DNA from: Fidelibacterota bacterium SCGC AAA160-B08
Lineage (GTDB): Bacteria; Fidelibacterota; Marinisomatia; Marinisomatales; Marinisomataceae
Assembly (NCBI GenBank): GCA_000402755.1
Contig: AQSD01000008.1
Location: 1 to 45,015 of the forward strand
Length of the DNA: 45,015 nucleotides
Direction: 5' to 3'
In this document: one piece after another, positions 7,935-16,065 of the stretch
How the letters are laid out: each line of letters opens with the position of its first letter
Numbering within the stretch: the stretch's first letter is position 1
Program-made: the position numbers and the translations under genes
Notes under the pieces: model-generated
Seen by the model: the letters and a program-made list of their open reading frames with translations, nothing else
Databases searched by the model: none
What the model was told of the DNA's origin: nothing

Positions 7935-9699
7935 AATAGATAATAAGGCAGATATTTTTCATTATAGGGCATTGTTATTCATACTATGCTTTTCTCTTTC
8001 CTCTCTTCTTGGTAGATACTTCTATTTACAGGTTATCGAGCATGAAAGACATTTTTCTAAATCTCAAGTTAATAGTGTTAAGGCATTGACAACTTATGCT
8101 CAAAGAGGATTGATTATGGACCGTCACGGAGAGATATTAGTCGATAATTATCCAACATATATTTTGACAGCAACTCCATATGAATTAAAAGATAGAGACG
8201 AAGAGTTTGCCAAGCTGTCATCTATTATCAATGTTAGCGCAGAAGAATTAAATAGAAAGTATAAGAAATTTTATAGAGGACGTTTTCTTCCAACTACTAT
8301 TGCTAAAAACTTAACATTTCAGGAAATTTCTCAAATAGAAGAAATGAGATTAGAATTTCCAGGTATTCAGTACAGTCGATCTGATGAAAGAATATATTCT
8401 CCTATTTTAAATGATGCTCACTTCTTAGGATATTTAAGAGAGGTGGGTAGGGATACTATTCCGAAGCTTGATAAGAAATTGCTTTATAGAGCGGGAGAGC
8501 TGATTGGTTGGCAAGGAATTGAAAAGGAATATGAAAAAGAATTACGATTTTCAAAAGGAATTGATTACATCGAAGTTGACACTTATGGTCGTGAAATTCT
8601 AAGATTAAACGATAGTAATATACCTGCCTTTCCAGGAGAAAATCTTTCATTAACAATTGATGCTAATTTACAAAGGTACTGTAGAAATATTTTAGAAGGA
8701 AAAAAGGGATCTGTATTAGTTTCTAATGTTGATACAGGTGAAATATTAAGTATGGTTAGTGCTCCATCATACGATTTGAGTATTTATAGAGGAGAAACAT
8801 TAGATTCTGAATGGAATAATTTATTAAAAAATAAAGACAATCCATTATTAAATAGATCTATTGCAGGTCTTTATCCTGCGGGGTCAAAACTAAAGCTGAT
8901 AACTGTTATCAACTTGATTGAAAAGAGCTTGGTGGATCCATCGGATAGCTTAATGTGTACAGGTGTTTATATTCCACCTGGAAGCACAAATGAGTTTCGT
9001 TGTTGGAATGAGAATGGACATGGTCTTGTTGATTTAAATAAAGCCATCGCACAATCTTGTAATATATATTTTTATGAAACAGTCCAGCTTATAAATTTGG
9101 AAGATTGGACGGATACTGCAAAAGAGTTTGGATTTAATGAGTCAACAAAAATTGATTTACCAAATGAAAAAAATGGATTAATTCCAGATAAGGATTTTTA
9201 TACTAGAAACTATGGAAGATGGGGTTGGTCAGAGAGAGGTGTTTTGCTAAATCTAACATTAGGCCAAGGTGACATTTTAATTACTCCTATTCAGGCATTA
9301 AGATTTATTAATCATATTGCATCCAGAGGGGAGACACCTCAGTTAAGATTAAATATATCTAAGGAAATATCTTATTATGATAAGATTGTATATACAGAAA
9401 AAGCATGGAATCATATTTGGGATGGAATGTTTGATGTTGTTAACGCAGATCAAGGAAGTGGTTGGAGAGCTCGATTAAAAGATCCAGATATCAAGCTTCT
9501 CGGCAAAACAAGCACTGCTGAGAATCCGCACGGAGAGCCCCATGCATGGTTTATTGGATTCTTTGAGGTTGAAGGCACAAAATATTCAATTGTTGTGATG
9601 ATTGAGAATGGAGGAGGAGGAGGAGCTGTAGCCTCACCGATCGCAGGAGACATAGTTTCATACTATATCAATTCTTTTAAATCTTTAGCGAAGAATTGA
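7927..9699 (+). CDS. mrdA: Penicillin-binding protein 2 (elongasome transpeptidase)
   Basis: This class B transpeptidase cross-links lateral-wall peptidoglycan with RodA. The 590 residues comprise an N-terminal membrane anchor (about 13-32), a pedestal domain starting with the RGLIMDRHGEILVDN motif, and the transpeptidase domain. The active-site Ser320 is in SKLK (320-323, within YPAGSKLK), and SCN is at 377-379. The third box reads KTS (527-529) rather than the usual KTG, within KTSTAENPHGEPHAWF. It overlaps mreD upstream and rodA follows within three bases. Confidence 0.96.
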   Translation: MLKIDNKADIFHYRALLFILCFSLSSLLGRYFYLQVIEHERHFSKSQVNSVKALTTYAQRGLIMDRHGEILVDNYPTYILTATPYELKDRDEEFAKLSSIINVSAEELNRKYKKFYRGRFLPTTIAKNLTFQEISQIEEMRLEFPGIQYSRSDERIYSPILNDAHFLGYLREVGRDTIPKLDKKLLYRAGELIGWQGIEKEYEKELRFSKGIDYIEVDTYGREILRLNDSNIPAFPGENLSLTIDANLQRYCRNILEGKKGSVLVSNVDTGEILSMVSAPSYDLSIYRGETLDSEWNNLLKNKDNPLLNRSIAGLYPAGSKLKLITVINLIEKSLVDPSDSLMCTGVYIPPGSTNEFRCWNENGHGLVDLNKAIAQSCNIYFYETVQLINLEDWTDTAKEFGFNESTKIDLPNEKNGLIPDKDFYTRNYGRWGWSERGVLLNLTLGQGDILITPIQALRFINHIASRGETPQLRLNISKEISYYDKIVYTEKAWNHIWDGMFDVVNADQGSGWRARLKDPDIKLLGKTSTAENPHGEPHAWFIGFFEVEGTKYSIVVMIENGGGGGAVASPIAGDIVSYYINSFKSLAKN

Positions 9700-9701
9700 A
9701 A

Positions 9702-10922
9702 ATGGCATTTATAAATAAATTTATGTTAAGCGGTGCAAAAGATTCCTTGTTCAGGCTATTTTTTATAATTACTGGATTAATCACTTTCAGTCTAATTACC
9801 TTATATAGTATTTCTGATAACCCATTAAGCTTTAACAGTTCTTTCTATAGACAATTTATTTTCCTTATTTTTTCATCTATAGTTTTTATTATTGTCCAAA
9901 ACATACAAATGAAAACAGTTCATGATAATTCAACTATTATATTCATAGGCACCGTTACTCTATGTATAGTTCCATTTTTTCTAGCTCCAGTAGAGTATAC
10001 TTATAGATGGATTGATCTTGGCTTCTTTTATATTCAACCATCAGAATATCTCAAATGCGCTACGGTCATTGTGATTGCTAAATACTTATCCAATCATCAA
10101 TTAGAAGTAAAAGATAATTCTATCGTCCTAATTCCTTCAGCATTGACTTTGCTATCTGCTTTGATAGTATTAAACCAACCAGATTTAGGTACAGCAGTTA
10201 TTATTTGTGCACCACTACTGCCAATGTTCCTTTGGGCGGGAGTAAGTAACTTTATGATTTTTCTAATGATAGCACCAGTCATCACAGTTTTAGCAGCATC
10301 AAATATTATTTCTTTTACTATATGGGCTATTATAATGTTAATCTTTTTTCTTATATTTGAGGCAAGTATTCTTACAAAATCTATTTTATATTTTGCCAAT
10401 ATTTTTACAGGACTCCTAACTCCATTTTTATGGAATAATCTAGCTGAATATCAAAAGCAAAGAATTCTAACATTTTTAAATCCAGACCTCGATCCTATGG
10501 GATCTGCCTATCATATCATTCAAAGCATTACTGCGATTGGATCTGGAGGATTGTTTGGAAAGGGGTGGGGGTTAGGTTCTCAGACACAATTAAAATTTTT
10601 ACCAGTACAGGAGTCTGATTTTATTTTATCTGTTATAGCTGAGGAGTTAGGATTTTTTGGAATTTTTTGTGTGATGATTCTCTGTTTTTTGTTAATTAAA
10701 ACACTTCTAGATATTGCATTTCGATCTTCTGACTACTTTGCCAGTTTAGTTATAGTAGGATTAGCATCAATACTATTATCTCATATATTCATAAATTCTG
10801 CTATGACAATAGGTTTGATGCCAGTAAAAGGTCTTCCAATACCGTTTATTTCTGCTGGAGGATCATTTTTATTGTCCTGTTTTATTATGATTGGATTAGT
10901 GGTTAGTTTTTCAAAAAATTAA
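9702..10922 (+). CDS. rodA: Rod shape-determining SEDS glycosyltransferase RodA
   Basis: RodA polymerises lipid II into glycan strands as the partner of PBP2. The protein is about 406 residues with some ten membrane helices and the SEDS signatures YRWIDLGFFYIQPSEYLK, VLNQPDLGTA and QESDFILSVIAEELGFFG, followed by GLMPVKGLPIPFISAGGS near the end. The ATG at 9702 is preferred; a TTG at 9696 in the same frame overlaps the mrdA stop and would add two residues. It is the last gene of the mreBCD-mrdA-rodA operon. Confidence 0.97.
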   Translation: MAFINKFMLSGAKDSLFRLFFIITGLITFSLITLYSISDNPLSFNSSFYRQFIFLIFSSIVFIIVQNIQMKTVHDNSTIIFIGTVTLCIVPFFLAPVEYTYRWIDLGFFYIQPSEYLKCATVIVIAKYLSNHQLEVKDNSIVLIPSALTLLSALIVLNQPDLGTAVIICAPLLPMFLWAGVSNFMIFLMIAPVITVLAASNIISFTIWAIIMLIFFLIFEASILTKSILYFANIFTGLLTPFLWNNLAEYQKQRILTFLNPDLDPMGSAYHIIQSITAIGSGGLFGKGWGLGSQTQLKFLPVQESDFILSVIAEELGFFGIFCVMILCFLLIKTLLDIAFRSSDYFASLVIVGLASILLSHIFINSAMTIGLMPVKGLPIPFISAGGSFLLSCFIMIGLVVSFSKN

Positions 10923-10981
10923 TTATTATTCAGAGTTGAAGTTTTCAGTGTCTATCGTTAATTTCTTTCTACTCATTTACC

Positions 10982-11788
10982 ATGATAAAAAAACTCTTCT
11001 ATATAACTAGTGAAATGGATCCGTTTGCATCGGTTTCACCTTTATCCGATCTTTCCGTCAAGGTTCCTTTAGGTTTACAGGAAAAAGGGAACGATGTTAG
11101 ATGTCTAATGCCGAAATACGGATTTATTAGTGAGAGAAAATATATCCTTAGAGAAGTTATTCGTTTAAGGGAGATCTTATTTGATTTTGATGGTGTTGAT
11201 TATGAATGTTCAGCTAAAAGCGCTTTTTTACCAAAATCAAGATTGCAAGTTTACTTTCTAGAAAATGAAGATGTTTTTGGAGATTTAAATAATCTTTTAT
11301 ATAAAGCAAAAAATGGCAGATTTTTAAATGATAACGATAAAAGATTTGCTACCTATTGTTTAGCAGCAATCAAAATGCTTCCTAATCTATTCTGGTATCC
11401 TAACGTTATTATCTGTAGTGGATGGACATCGGCATTAATACCTATGCTGGTTAAAATTTTAGCAAAGGATGACAAAGATTTAGCCAAAATAAAGACTGTA
11501 TATATCGCAAGCTCTTTGAATGAAGACATTATTTTTAACCCTGAACATCTTGGATTTAATGAAGGAACTTTTTCACCGTTGAAGTCATTAAACTTAAATC
11601 AAATCGGATGTTTGTATGCAGATAAAACTATTATTGTTAATGGAGCTGAAAAAGTGTCTCCTAAATTAAAAAAATTGAAAGTTTTTAAAGATGCTAAGAA
11701 TTGCTCTGTTGTAGATCTTGATTATGGAGACAATACTGACTATGCTCCTTTGTTGGATGCTATCGAATTGGGAATAAAAAAAATATAA
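10982..11788 (+). CDS. Stand-alone starch/glycogen synthase N-terminal (GT5-type) domain protein
   Basis: The 268 residues correspond only to the N-terminal catalytic half of GT5 glycogen synthases, starting with FYITSEMDPFASVSPLSDL and containing a region like WYPNVIICSGWTSALIPM. The C-terminal GT-B nucleotide-binding half is absent, and the usual KxGGL motif is replaced by SPLSDL. It is therefore unlikely to be a normal glycogen synthase. I recall short proteins of this type next to small lipoprotein genes in Bacteroidetes/Chlorobi relatives, which matches the next gene here. Catalytic activity and substrate are unknown. Confidence 0.75.
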   Translation: MIKKLFYITSEMDPFASVSPLSDLSVKVPLGLQEKGNDVRCLMPKYGFISERKYILREVIRLREILFDFDGVDYECSAKSAFLPKSRLQVYFLENEDVFGDLNNLLYKAKNGRFLNDNDKRFATYCLAAIKMLPNLFWYPNVIICSGWTSALIPMLVKILAKDDKDLAKIKTVYIASSLNEDIIFNPEHLGFNEGTFSPLKSLNLNQIGCLYADKTIIVNGAEKVSPKLKKLKVFKDAKNCSVVDLDYGDNTDYAPLLDAIELGIKKI

Positions 11789-11791
11789 ATA

Positions 11792-12004
11792 ATGAACAAT
11801 TATTTTTCTCTAAAATGGATATCAATTGCAAGCATTGTATGCTTATTTTTTAGTGCATGTTCAGAAGAAACTATCGTCTATAGCGAGATAGAAAATCCAA
11901 ACTATACTATAAATACACTCACGCTTCCATTAGATCAAAATAAAATATTTCAAATCATATTAATAATTACCATGGAATTTATAAGAATAATTGAATTTGA
12001 GTAA
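11792..12004 (+). pseudogene. 5' part of a lipoprotein gene, cut at the inverted-repeat joint
   Basis: The protein starts as a clear lipoprotein: a hydrophobic signal and lipobox FFSAC near residue 23, followed by SEETIVYSEIENPNYTIN. From 11951 on, the frame runs into the reverse complement of the tyrS-trxA spacer, so the last 17 or so residues are not authentic. Only about 53 residues of the true gene remain. In relatives, the partner of the short starch-synthase-like gene is often a larger DUF4270-type lipoprotein; that identity cannot be confirmed from this fragment. The start lies three bases after the preceding stop. Confidence 0.65.
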
Positions 12005-12090
12005 CAAAAAAATAAGTTAAATCATTTTTCCGAGAGATATTATCCTGAAATTTTCAGAAATCTTCTTTTACCAACCTTTACTATCAAGTC
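11951..12090 (-). repeat. Right arm of the perfect 140-bp inverted repeat
   Basis: This is the exact reverse complement of 1-140. It contains the tyrS stop codon at 12040 and the sequence that, in the left copy, leads into trxA. Here that sequence stops abruptly at 11951 and is joined to the interior of a lipoprotein gene. The asymmetry, with one arm in natural context and the other abutting a broken gene, marks 11950/11951 as the joint. Confidence 0.97.
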
Positions 12091-13251
12091 TCCAGATCCT
12101 TTACTAAAAATATGACCTGGGTCAGAGCAAACCTCTCCGTCTATCTTTATAGCATTTTGGCCTATTAGACGCTTACCTTCTGCCTTACTTTCAATCAAGC
12201 TCTCTGACATCAAGATTTCAAGGATAGTAGAATCTTCTTCCAGTATAAATACAGAAATATCATCTGGAATAGACTTCTTGACAAATATTTGATCAAATGC
12301 TTGTTCAGCTTTGAGTGCTATATCCTTGTCGTAGTAACGCGCAACTAAATCTTTAGCTAAATCTCTCTTTATATCTCTTGGGTTTATAGAGGTATCTTTA
12401 AGTTGATTTTCTACAGATAAAACTTTTTCTTTATCGGCAAATACAGCCAATTTGTAATATTTACAGATCATGGAGTCCTTAATAGACATTAATTTACCAT
12501 ACATGTCCTCAGGAGAATCATCTAAAGCAATATAATTATCATACGACTTTGACATCTTCTCTATTCCGTCGGTACCCTCTAACAGAGGTAGCGTAATAAT
12601 AGATTGAGGCTCTTGATCATACTCGCGCTGTAGATCTCTACCAACTAATAAATTAAATTTTTGATCAGTTCCACCTAGTTCTACATCAGATCTAATTTCC
12701 ACAGAATCCATTGCTTGTGCTAAAGGATATAGAAATTCATGCATTGAAATAGGAATTTTAGATTCAAAGCGTTTTGTAAAATCGTCTCGCTCAATCATGC
12801 GAGCAACCGTATACTTACTACTCATTTTTATTACATCAGAGAAGTTCATTTTATTTAGCCAAGTACTATTAAATAAGACTTTAAGGGTTTTTACATCAAG
12901 TATAACCTTAGATTGTTCAATATATGATTCTGCGTTACTTTTTGCCTCTTCTAGCGTGAGCTGCGGACGTGTTTTGTTACGCTCAGAAGGGTCGCCAATC
13001 ATTGCTGTGAAATCACCAATTACAAGAATAGCTTGATGCCCTAGGTCTTGAAAGTCTCTTAACTTTTGAAGAACAACGCTATGTCCAATGTGTAGATCTG
13101 GTCTACTAGGATCACATCCTAGTTTTATGACGAGAGGCTTGTTTTTTTTAATAGAAAATTCTAGCTTATGCCTAAGATCTTGAAGTGGAATCACCTCTTC
13201 TGTTCCTTTAGATATAATTTCTAACTGATCATCTACTGGTAAAAATGGCAT
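12040..13251 (-). CDS. tyrS: Tyrosyl-tRNA synthetase
   Basis: This class I aminoacyl-tRNA synthetase charges tRNA-Tyr. At 403 residues it fits the shorter TyrRS family. The HIGH motif is at 54-57 (DLHIGHS), KMSKS at 232-236, and a C-terminal S4 RNA-binding domain is at about 340-400 (SKAEGKRLIGQNAIKIDGE). It is preceded on the same strand by smpB; the smpB stop shares a base with the tyrS ATG. Its last 17 codons and downstream spacer are duplicated at the window start. Confidence 0.97.
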   Translation of the reverse strand: MPFLPVDDQLEIISKGTEEVIPLQDLRHKLEFSIKKNKPLVIKLGCDPSRPDLHIGHSVVLQKLRDFQDLGHQAILVIGDFTAMIGDPSERNKTRPQLTLEEAKSNAESYIEQSKVILDVKTLKVLFNSTWLNKMNFSDVIKMSSKYTVARMIERDDFTKRFESKIPISMHEFLYPLAQAMDSVEIRSDVELGGTDQKFNLLVGRDLQREYDQEPQSIITLPLLEGTDGIEKMSKSYDNYIALDDSPEDMYGKLMSIKDSMICKYYKLAVFADKEKVLSVENQLKDTSINPRDIKRDLAKDLVARYYDKDIALKAEQAFDQIFVKKSIPDDISVFILEEDSTILEILMSESLIESKAEGKRLIGQNAIKIDGEVCSDPGHIFSKGSGDLIVKVGKRRFLKISG

Positions 13252-13706
13252 TATTTTTTACTCATTTCTCGTCGGGCTTCTCTATCTAAATCTTTCATTT
13301 TTAAAGCGTCTTTTTTCTGATATGTTTTTTTACCTTTGGCTGTAGCAAACTCAATTTTTGCTATGCCCCCCTTAAAATAAGCCTTTAAGGGCACAATAGT
13401 CAATCCTTTCTGGGCTACAACATTCTTTACCCTTATCATCTCTTTTTTATGAAGAAGTAGTTGACGATTTCTAGTCGGAGAATGACCTGCAAACCCAGTA
13501 TGTGAATATGAGCTAATATGTGCTCCAATTAACCATACTTTTTCATCTTTAATCGAAACAAAACTATCCTTTAGATTCAGTTTTTTTTCCCTTAAACTTT
13601 TAACCTCGCTACCGAGGAGAATCATCCCAGCTTCATACCGATCGATAATCGTATAGCTATGAAAAGCTTTTCTATTATTACTGATAATTTCTATATTTTC
13701 GCTCAT
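13251..13706 (-). CDS. smpB: tmRNA-binding protein SmpB
   Basis: SmpB delivers tmRNA to stalled ribosomes for trans-translation. The 151-residue product is of normal length, with the family core SYTIIDRYEAGMILLGSEVKSLR, the motif WLIGAHISSYSHTGFAGH and a basic C-terminal tail ending KMKDLDREARREMSKK. The tmRNA gene itself is not seen nearby. It is immediately upstream of tyrS with a one-base overlap, so the two are probably cotranscribed. Confidence 0.97.
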   Translation of the reverse strand: MSENIEIISNNRKAFHSYTIIDRYEAGMILLGSEVKSLREKKLNLKDSFVSIKDEKVWLIGAHISSYSHTGFAGHSPTRNRQLLLHKKEMIRVKNVVAQKGLTIVPLKAYFKGGIAKIEFATAKGKKTYQKKDALKMKDLDREARREMSKK

Positions 13707-13851
13707 AAAAAAAGTTCTATTATTTTATTATTATTTCGTTAAATTTAAATATTGTTCAATATACAAAGTTTTCAACATTATGTGTATAAGAATTGTGTGT
13801 TAAGTTTTTTTGTAGCATATTTATACCAAAACTTAAAGAGAAAATATAATT

Positions 13852-14340
13852 ATGAGTAGTATTTATAAACGAAAAAGAAATGGAAAAAATGACGGATATG
13901 TAATGTATTCGATTTATGCATACGATCCCTTAAAAAATAAAAAAAGATATTTTAATATAACTTTAGGGAAAATTGGCCCTACCCTAACCTGGGATGACTG
14001 CTTAAAGCAAAAAAAAGAACTTGATCGTGTTTTTGCTATTAAAAAAGGTGGTAAACAAGAAATGCAGCTAAATAGCGCTATTAAAACCTACCTAAAGCAT
14101 AAGATGATACATTTTACAACAAAACCCCCTAAAACAAGCTCTATGAAGCTTCAAAACTACCACCTATGCAAGTTTCAAGAAATTATTGTTAAAAGATATG
14201 GATCTGGTATTATGATGAAACATATAGATAGTAACATATTAGATTGGTATTTCGAAACAAGAGAACAGCGCCTAAAGACTAGCTCAATGATTGTTCATAA
14301 GAGAATAATAGACAGTTTTTTAAATTGGATTAAGAATTGA
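13852..14340 (+). pseudogene. Tyrosine-recombinase integrase remnant (N-terminal and core-binding domains only)
   Basis: The 162 residues look like the N-terminal arm and SAM-like core-binding domain of a phage-type integrase: an N-terminal basic region, then a helical segment with LNSAIKTYLKHK, NILDWYFETREQR and a closing RIIDSFLNWIKN. The whole catalytic domain with the R-H-R-Y residues is missing. The stop codon TGA ends at 14340, the base that forms the discriminator of the opposite-strand tRNA-Gly, so the gene ends exactly at the tRNA 3' end, a classic integrase target. It is probably a relic of an integrated element; no second attachment site is visible. It is oriented opposite to its neighbours. 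Confidence 0.65.
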
Positions 14341-14412
14341 GCGAGTGACGCGATTCGAACGCGCGACCCCAACCTTGGCAAGGTTGTGCTCTACCAGCTG
14401 AGCTACACTCGC
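14340..14412 (-). tRNA. tRNA-Gly (GCC)
   Basis: The reverse strand folds into a full cloverleaf. The seven-pair acceptor stem is GCGAGTG/CACTCGC, the D arm is GCTC...GAGC, and the anticodon arm is CAACC-TTGCCAA-GGTTG with anticodon GCC. A five-base variable loop precedes the T arm GCGCG-TTCGAAT-CGCGT. The discriminator base is T, usual for bacterial tRNA-Gly; CCA is not encoded. It lies 25 bases downstream of the 5'-nucleotidase-like gene on the same strand, and its 3' end abuts an integrase remnant. Confidence 0.97.
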
Positions 14413-14437
14413 ATGTGTGGTGCATAATAAAACAAAA

Positions 14438-15554
14438 TTATGGTTTTTCAAAAGAAAAATCTGCATTGCTTGCTATCTTTTCAATCAATCCTGCAACATC
14501 TTTATCGTCTGGAATTCCTGGCGATAAAGGTACACTAAAAAATATACTACGATCTCCATACTTTGCTAAAGATTGGCCTAATTCAAATGCTTCTTTTTGA
14601 TACTTTGTAACCAAGCTAATTACATTAGGTTGGTTAGCGTAAATTTCTTCCAATGTTTTCGATGGATCTTTGGCCTGCATTTGCTTTAGGCGGAAGTCTA
14701 TCTCTTGAAGGCGACTAAATGGCGCTGAGACGTCTTTTACTGCGCTATTTAGGTCTTTTATTCTTATATCAACAATACTTAAGTGCTTTCCTTGGATACC
14801 AGTAGAATATACTGGCGGTCCATCTTGAGCCTGTTTACTTCTAGGCTCAGTTCTTTTGGTCACCCCACTTAGAAAAATATAATCTGCCTCAGGAAACGCA
14901 TTGGAAAGATCTACTCCATTACTTGAACTAATATCTATCAATAAAATGACAATATCTACCTCTGGCTTTACCATGTCGATATACCTAATACCCTCTGATA
15001 TAAAGTTTTTATTTATAATAGATTCATATCTAGTAGCTTCGCTTAAACCTATAAATCCAATTTTAACCCCATCTTCTTCTGTTATATGGTAAGGCTCAAA
15101 TAATAAGCTATTTGTATTTTTATCATACAAATTTGCTGATAGAAAATTTATTGATGATCCTGAAGTAATCTCTTTAAGGAAAACTTCTCCTAGTTTAAAA
15201 TCATTTGATCCAATATTTACAACCTCATAGCCAATAAGCTCGAGCGCGCTGACGAAGTTTTTAGCTTTATATTTTTTATTATTTACTCTTAAACCGTCAG
15301 GATTAATAACTCCATGTGAAAAAAATGTATTTCCTGCATCTACAAGAAGAGGGTCTCTTTCTGACATCATATTTTTAAAGAAGAACGCCTTCCTCGCAAG
15401 CCCTCCCAATGGAGCTTTTGGACATCCGCAGTCATAATATTCTGCAAATACATTTGATGTAACTACAAGAGAAACATTGTGTGTTTTTTTTAACTATCTC
15501 TTCATTTTGTCCGAATAAAACACTGAATAGTAATATTATAAAGATTTTTTTCAT
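14438..15554 (-). pseudogene. 5'-nucleotidase/metallophosphatase-like exported protein, one-base frameshift
   Basis: The gene should start at 15554 (signal peptide MKKIFIILLFSVLFGQ), its ATG overlapping the preceding stop as ATGA. After about 23 codons an eight-base A run on the coding strand (15484-15491) shifts the frame; removing one A joins it to VSLVVTSNVFAEYYDCGCP and the remaining about 330 residues. The protein then shows DCGCPKAPLGGLARK, PLLVDAGNTFF and NIGSNDFKLG, as in UshA-like calcineurin-type metallophosphatases with a cysteine-rich start. It would be about 371 residues if intact. The C-terminal nucleotide-binding domain of UshA is absent. The indel may be a sequencing error. 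Confidence 0.75.
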
Positions 15555-16063
15555 TTTTTTAATCTACCCCTTTTATTTCTAAGCATCAATGGTAACAAAA
15601 ACATATAAATACCCGATATGCTAACAACGATTAAAAGTATTCCAGTCGGTAAAAACCATCCAAATTTTACATAATCTGTAAAGAAAGAACCATCATGTAC
15701 AGATTCAATAATATCTGACCTTCTATACTTAACGGAGAACACTTCTGCTGTCTTACTATCTATTTGTATTTCCCAGTGATTATTTGATCTAATCTTTGCA
15801 ATTCCTTTATCTGGACGAATATCGATACGATCTATATCATCCCATGACTTGACCTCCGCCTCAGGTACACTCTTCGCTGCATCTAAATAACTTTTAAGCA
15901 TAGTAGGCTTATTACTACTTATCCTATCTATGCTGGGCTGAATCCAATTGGATTGTTTCTTCAGTTGCAACAATACTCCTGTTGTAAATATTAACATAAC
16001 AGGAATAATAATAAATGGAGAAATCCAGTAATGAATTTGTCTTATTTTCTTATTCAACTTCAA
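15551..16063 (-). CDS. PepSY-associated membrane protein
   Basis: The 170-residue protein has an N-terminal membrane helix (about 12-32, with RQIHYWISPFIIIPVMLIF), a periplasmic PepSY-like region of about 100 residues, then a second helix (about 140-162) and a basic tail RNKRGRLKK. This two-helix layout with HYW near the first helix is typical of PepSY-TM proteins, which often accompany iron uptake or periplasmic redox functions. The function here is unknown. It lies two bases downstream of the PepF gene and is coupled by ATGA overlap to the 5'-nucleotidase-like gene. Confidence 0.8.
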   Translation of the reverse strand: MKLNKKIRQIHYWISPFIIIPVMLIFTTGVLLQLKKQSNWIQPSIDRISSNKPTMLKSYLDAAKSVPEAEVKSWDDIDRIDIRPDKGIAKIRSNNHWEIQIDSKTAEVFSVKYRRSDIIESVHDGSFFTDYVKFGWFLPTGILLIVVSISGIYMFLLPLMLRNKRGRLKK

Positions 16064-16065
16064 AA

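Noticed and set aside
11951..12004. C-terminal tail of the lipoprotein frame
   Set aside because: The DNA is the reverse complement of the tyrS-trxA spacer, so the tail is a by-product of the joint.
1..12090. Composite transposon or invertible element bounded by the 140-bp inverted repeats
   Set aside because: The repeat is ordinary tyrS coding and spacer DNA, with no transposase, recombinase or terminal motif in the 11.8 kb between the arms, which is all housekeeping genes.
13707..13851. Second attachment-site copy of the tRNA-Gly 3' end on the other side of the integrase fragment
   Set aside because: I scanned the smpB-integrase spacer and found no match to the tRNA 3' segment; only AT-rich sequence is present.
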